A DNA stretch of 36,984 nucleotides, taken from NCBI GenBank assembly GCA_900548905.1, contig URMK01000067.1, positions 1-36,984 on the forward strand, in the 5' to 3' direction. This stretch comes from an uncultured Lachnospiraceae bacterium. Its GTDB lineage: Bacteria > Bacillota > Clostridia > Lachnospirales > Lachnospiraceae. A model generated the notes under the pieces. The model was not told the origin of the DNA, made no database searches, and worked only from the letters and a program-made list of their open reading frames with translations. This document shows, one piece after another, positions 33,260 through 36,984 of this stretch. Position numbers and translations under genes: made by a program. Position 1 is the first letter of the stretch. Each line of letters starts with the position of its first letter.

Positions 33260-34561
33260 ATGTTCCGTCAAGTACACCGCCGCCTCACCCTATTATGTGC
33301 AGGCATCACCATTCTGGTGCTGATACTCATGTCCTGCAGCTATCTGTATATTTCCGAAAAAAACCTGAAGGAAACCAGTTTTACTTCTTTTCAGAATGAT
33401 ATGAATACCCTGCTTTCCAATCTGGAAAACCAGACGATCATCACCCATGAATGGCTTTCCAAGATGGAGGGAAACGGGAAATACTTTCTGAGTATCAGAG
33501 ACAATGGCCAGCCGTTTCTGTGGGGAAACCAGGAGCACGGCCTTGCTTACCGGGAAGCGCTGAAAGCCGGCTGGGATTATTATGATACCCATTCCGGGGA
33601 TTTTCCCGCCGCCCGGCCCTTTACCATACAGCACCGGGAATTTTCCTTTTCCTCCAACGGAGACAGAAAGGAGGATTATTTTGGCTGTATCGCTTTTTCT
33701 TCCCGTGATACGGGTACTCTTACCATCTTAATTCTGGAGTCCACCGAATACCTGCAGGAACGTATCCTTACCCAGAGACATACCTTTCTGATCCTGGTAC
33801 TCTCAGCAGCTTTAGTCCTCGCTTTCTTTTCCTATCTGTTTACAGGCCTGCTTTTACAGCCTTTGAAAAAAAGCCGGCAGAGCCAGATTCAATTTGTGGC
33901 CGCCGCGTCCCACGAACTCAGAACCCCTCTTTCCGTCATCCTTTCCGCAGGGAACGCCTGCCGGAAGGCCTCCCCCCAGGAACAGGGCATGTTTTTGGAT
34001 ATTATAAAGAAGGAAGGGGAAGCCATGTCGCGCCTGATTTCCGATTTGCTCACGCTTGCCGGCGCGGACAGCCATTCCTTTGCCATCCGTCCCGCTCCCT
34101 GTGAGCCGGACACACTTCTTCTGGATCTCTTTGAGGCCTCCCAGCTTCTGGCCCGGGAAAAAGGATATCATCTTTCCATACAGCTCCCGGAAGAAAAAAC
34201 AACACCTCTTATCTGCGACAGCGATCGCATCCGCCAGGTGTTGTCCATTTTACTTCATAATGCATTCAGTTTCTGTCCCTCCGGAAGCCGGATCACTATT
34301 TCCCTGCGTCAGCAGGACAAGACCACTTTTTTTACCGTATCGGATAATGGGCCGGGAATTCCGGACACCATAAAAGCCCATCTGTTTGACCGGTTTTACC
34401 GGGGCGATGCCTCGCGCCAGGATTCCGGCCACTTCGGGCTGGGACTGTCCATTGCCCGGGAAATCATGGAGGCGCATCATGGAACCATCACGGTTTCCGA
34501 CTCCCCGGGAGGCGGAGCCACCTTTACCGCTTCCCTGGGTTCCTACCGGAAAAAGCCCTGA
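33260..34561 (+). CDS. sensor histidine kinase
   Basis: The 433-aa membrane kinase has two helices (about 12-30 and 176-198) bounding an extracytoplasmic region of about 145 residues. A HisKA domain with phospho-acceptor H218 in AASHELRTP and an HATPase domain with N334 (LLHNAF), DNGPGI (362-367) and GHFGLGL (390-396) follow. GGAGGG in the end of the regulator gene provides the ribosome site, so the pair is co-translated. The stimulus is unknown. The neighbouring binding lipoprotein and HlyD-like protein could present it. Its 3' end overlaps the convergent aminopeptidase gene by 19 bp. Confidence 0.95.
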   Translation: MFRQVHRRLTLLCAGITILVLILMSCSYLYISEKNLKETSFTSFQNDMNTLLSNLENQTIITHEWLSKMEGNGKYFLSIRDNGQPFLWGNQEHGLAYREALKAGWDYYDTHSGDFPAARPFTIQHREFSFSSNGDRKEDYFGCIAFSSRDTGTLTILILESTEYLQERILTQRHTFLILVLSAALVLAFFSYLFTGLLLQPLKKSRQSQIQFVAAASHELRTPLSVILSAGNACRKASPQEQGMFLDIIKKEGEAMSRLISDLLTLAGADSHSFAIRPAPCEPDTLLLDLFEASQLLAREKGYHLSIQLPEEKTTPLICDSDRIRQVLSILLHNAFSFCPSGSRITISLRQQDKTTFFTVSDNGPGIPDTIKAHLFDRFYRGDASRQDSGHFGLGLSIAREIMEAHHGTITVSDSPGGGATFTASLGSYRKKP

Positions 34562-35877
34562 CACAGCCGCACCAGGTATTCCGTATCCTTTTCCCCTGCT
34601 GTCTCAAAGGCCGAATGCATGGCGAGCTGGGCCAGGCCGATATCCGCCGCAGGTATGGAAACATGGGCCGAGGATATGTTTCCCAGGGTAGATCCGCCGG
34701 GCACATCCGCCCGGTTGGCAAAATTCTGGCAGGGGATATCCAGCTCCCGGCAGATATCCCGGACCACCGCTGCCGACCAGGCGTCCGTGGTATATTTCTG
34801 GCTTCCCTGGAATTTAAGCACAATGCCGCCGTTTAAGTAAGGCCGGCTGGTGGGATCCGACTTTTCCGGATGATTGGGATGGACCCCGTGGGCATTGTCA
34901 GCGGATAAGAGAAAGCTTCCGGCAAGAAGATCCCGCTTTTGCATACCGTTTAAACCATATGCATCGCAAATACAGTCCACCATATCGGAAAGAAAGGTGG
35001 AATCCGCCCCCTGCTTCGTCCCGCTTCCGATTTCTTCGTTATCGAAGAGGGCATACACAGCGCCGTATTCCCCGGCCGACCCTTCTTCCTTCTCCGAGGT
35101 CAGAAATCCCCGGAGCGTCCCATAGGCACACTGCAGATCATCCAGTCTGGGAGAACCGATGAATTCCCCCTCCGCTCCTATCCGTCTCCCCTTTTCCCTG
35201 CAGTAGAGATAAAGATCGGAAGCCAGGATTTGATCCTCTTCCATCCCCAGGGTATGGGCACATAATGACTTCAGCGTCTTTTTCTTCTTTTTCCCATCCG
35301 CTGTCTCCGTCTCTTCCTGCAGCCCGCCGCTGTAAAGAGGAAGGAGATCCACCTGGGGATTGTACGCAAAGCCCTTGTTGATTTCCCGGTTAAAGTGAAT
35401 GGCTACATTGGGGATGACGCATAAATCCCTGTCAATATTCAGAAGTCGGGTTACCAGTCTGCCGTTTTCCTTTCCGATAACCCGGCCCGCTATGGACAGG
35501 GGCCGATCCAGCCAGGTTGACATAATCATACCGCCATAGCCTTCCGTATTCAGCTTCACATAATGCCCTTCCACATCCATTTCCGGTGTCTCCTTCACCT
35601 TGAAGCAGGGGGAATCACTGTGGGAAGCCGCAATGCGCAGGCCGCTTATCCTTCCCTCCGGAAGCCGGAAAGCAATCAATGCGGAATTATTTCTGGTGCT
35701 GTAATATTTTCCTCCGGGTTTTACCCCAGCCGCCTCTTCCCCGGTTATCCTGACATATCCCGCCTTCTCAAGCGCAGCGGCGGCATTGGCGGCCGCATGG
35801 AATGCGGTCGGGCTGTCGTCGATAAACCGAAACAGCCCTTCCGTAATTTCTTCTGTTGGTGTATTCTTCTTATCCAT
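34543..35877 (-). CDS. M18 family aminopeptidase
   Basis: The 444-aa protein is a zinc aminopeptidase of the aspartyl aminopeptidase family. Metal-binding and catalytic motifs are AASHSDSPCFK (His and Asp), DNEEIGSGTKQGA (Glu pair), SADNAHGVHPNH (Asp and His) and the C-terminal SSAHVSIPAADIGLAQLAMHS. It removes N-terminal, often acidic, residues from peptides in the cytosol and forms large oligomers. ATG 35877 with GGGAG is preferred over an ATG four codons upstream that lacks a ribosome site. A Lys-rich loop (DGKKKKKTLK) is an ordinary insertion. It is convergent with the histidine kinase and shows no dedicated terminator. Confidence 0.94.
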   Translation of the reverse strand: MDKKNTPTEEITEGLFRFIDDSPTAFHAAANAAAALEKAGYVRITGEEAAGVKPGGKYYSTRNNSALIAFRLPEGRISGLRIAASHSDSPCFKVKETPEMDVEGHYVKLNTEGYGGMIMSTWLDRPLSIAGRVIGKENGRLVTRLLNIDRDLCVIPNVAIHFNREINKGFAYNPQVDLLPLYSGGLQEETETADGKKKKKTLKSLCAHTLGMEEDQILASDLYLYCREKGRRIGAEGEFIGSPRLDDLQCAYGTLRGFLTSEKEEGSAGEYGAVYALFDNEEIGSGTKQGADSTFLSDMVDCICDAYGLNGMQKRDLLAGSFLLSADNAHGVHPNHPEKSDPTSRPYLNGGIVLKFQGSQKYTTDAWSAAVVRDICRELDIPCQNFANRADVPGGSTLGNISSAHVSIPAADIGLAQLAMHSAFETAGEKDTEYLVRLCQGFFR

Positions 35878-35912
35878 TTTTTCTCCCATCTGTGCGTCTT
35901 GGCACGCCGGAA

Positions 35913-36812
35913 TTAAAATTGCTGCCTGACAGTGACCGTCCCTTTCTCCATCATAAAGACGGGATAATAAGAAAGCTTGGCTCTGCGAAGCCCCTCCGCA
36001 CCGGTGTCCTCTTCCCGGTTGATGTAGGGAAAGCCTTCCGTTTCATGTTCCACAAACTGCTGGTTTATCATGGGATAGGCCCCCTGTACATCCGGGTAGG
36101 CCTTTTCAATGTGCACGACAAACATGTCCTCTCCGCAAGGCTCTCCCAGGGAAAAGGCCACCACACGGCCGCCGGCCCGAATCAGGCCACCCCGCAGGTC
36201 AAGCTCCTCCCGCATCTGCAGCGCATTCATTGTCACACACAGTTCCTCCGACTTCTCCTCATCCTCTTCACAGCCATTGAGGATACGCCAGCGCTTCGCC
36301 AGTTCCAGGCATTCCTCTTCATTCTCCGCCGTCACGGGTTCGTAGCTCCAGTCCGGATAATTCCCCTTAAATTTGTTTATATGGTTCCTCTTTCCATGAA
36401 GCTTTTTCCCGGACAGCGTGAGGAGTTTTTCCCTTTCATATACATAATCTGCCTTATCCCGGTCATAGACGATTTCAAATTTACCCGGATACAGCGCTTC
36501 CAGCTCCCGGAACTGCTCCGGGCTGACCAGATGCATACGAAATGCCTTTCCCAGCTCCTCAAAATAAGCCAGCAACGCTTCCACCACCGGGCCAAGCGGC
36601 GTATCACCCTGAGGGAAGCTGACAGAAAAGGCACCTTCCCCGGATAAAAATACCAGCCTCTCCTTTACCACTCCCCAGCGGATTTGATAAAAGGGTGCCC
36701 ATAAATAATTATTGGCAAAGGTAAATTCACAGTTTCTTACCGGCATTTTCTTATAATAGGAACCGATCTCCTCTTTATCCTGCAGTGCAATTTTTTTCCA
36801 AGTAATTTCCAT
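35913..36812 (-). CDS. DUF2156 domain protein (LPG-synthase C-terminal-like)
   Basis: The 299-aa soluble protein has the DUF2156 fold, two GNAT-like lobes related to the C-terminal domain of phosphatidylglycerol lysyltransferase. The segment YEREKLLTLSGKKLHGKRNH followed by INKF and the C-terminal YINREEDTGAEGLRRAKLSY are typical of the stand-alone group. It has no membrane helices, so it is not MprF itself. Acyl or aminoacyl transfer is likely but the substrate is unknown. GAGGTGG precedes ATG 36812. It ends 35 bp before the aminopeptidase start and may be co-transcribed with it. Confidence 0.85.
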   Translation of the reverse strand: MEITWKKIALQDKEEIGSYYKKMPVRNCEFTFANNYLWAPFYQIRWGVVKERLVFLSGEGAFSVSFPQGDTPLGPVVEALLAYFEELGKAFRMHLVSPEQFRELEALYPGKFEIVYDRDKADYVYEREKLLTLSGKKLHGKRNHINKFKGNYPDWSYEPVTAENEEECLELAKRWRILNGCEEDEEKSEELCVTMNALQMREELDLRGGLIRAGGRVVAFSLGEPCGEDMFVVHIEKAYPDVQGAYPMINQQFVEHETEGFPYINREEDTGAEGLRRAKLSYYPVFMMEKGTVTVRQQF

Positions 36813-36832
36813 TGTACCACCTCAACTGGTCT

Positions 36833-36861
36833 ATAGTATACCCTGAATGAGAAAAATACAA
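36833..36861 (-). promoter_or_regulatory. candidate promoter of the DUF2156 gene
   Basis: Minus strand TTGTAT (36856-36861), 17-bp spacer, TACTAT (36833-36838), 20 bp before the start codon. Confidence 0.4.
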
Positions 36862-36944
36862 TCATGGAAGTAACAATCCGTAACCGTTCAGCCGGCCCTT
36901 TGCGCCCTGCAGCATCCCCGGCTCCCCTCCCCTGCTTTTCCCTG

Positions 36945-36984
36945 GGGCGGCGGTGCTGCAAGGAACCTTGCAGCACCGCCGCCC
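36945..36984. repeat. 19-bp perfect palindrome at the window edge
   Basis: GGGCGGCGGTGCTGCAAGG (36945-36963) and its exact reverse complement (36966-36984) are separated by two bases. The stem may continue past the window. It shares the GCCGCC-rich style, and nearby GGCCCTTTGCGCC resembles GGCCCTTTGTGCC of the palindrome at 32374-32468. Confidence 0.75.

Overview
The window looks like a chromosomal segment of a gut-type Clostridia, most likely family Lachnospiraceae. The evidence is Gram-positive style ribosome binding sites (AGGAGG), sugar ABC importers without their own ATPase, lipoprotein binding proteins, a CspC-like subtilase and a moderate-GC background with local AT-rich islands. There is no rRNA, tRNA, CRISPR array or intact transposase.

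Layout. (1) 1-2560: a possible RNA 3' end with terminator, a 58-residue small ORF, a PucR-family regulator, and a convergent zinc-dependent phospholipase C-like gene. (2) 2635-6068, all minus strand: a serpin lipoprotein, then an AT-rich two-gene cassette. That cassette encodes a two-helix membrane protein with a C-terminal macro domain and a pentapeptide-repeat protein ending in a TIR domain. This is the gene logic of type II Thoeris anti-phage defence (ThsA-macro plus ThsB-TIR), with an unusual pentapeptide module on the TIR protein. The block lies between two diverged direct repeats, one containing the start of the phospholipase gene and the other a relic of it. (3) 6382-21665: a carbohydrate catabolism locus. 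deoC is on the plus strand. On the minus strand are a DeoR-family regulator, FGGY kinase, zinc alcohol dehydrogenase, Gfo/Idh oxidoreductase, GH2 glycosidase, L-fucose isomerase-family protein, D-psicose/tagatose 3-epimerase-like protein, solute-binding lipoprotein, two permeases and a ManD/RspA-type dehydratase. Three promoters in the locus share AT-rich ATAAAC-containing segments that could be DeoR operators. (4) 21884-22413: decayed DUF1016 and helicase-like fragments, probably the remains of a restriction-type defence locus. (5) 22481-26039: subtilase, YgjP-like metalloprotease and an orotate phosphoribosyltransferase-like protein. (6) 26337-34561: a second ABC importer operon with a beta-propeller/solute-binding fusion lipoprotein, two permeases and an HlyD-like coiled-coil adaptor. 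It diverges from an OmpR-type two-component system. The intergenic region carries paired 11-bp-phased TTAGAG repeats and a 35-bp perfect inverted repeat. (7) 34543-36812: an M18 aminopeptidase and a DUF2156 protein, followed by a palindrome at the window edge.

How the genes may work together. Region 3 is probably one regulon that imports a glycoside, hydrolyses it inside the cell (the GH2 enzyme has no signal peptide) and processes the sugar by oxidation, isomerisation, epimerisation, dehydration and phosphorylation. The exact substrate cannot be read from the sequence. Region 6 looks like an extracytoplasmic sensing and transport unit under control of its neighbouring two-component system. 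Region 2 is the most likely candidate for an under-described system.
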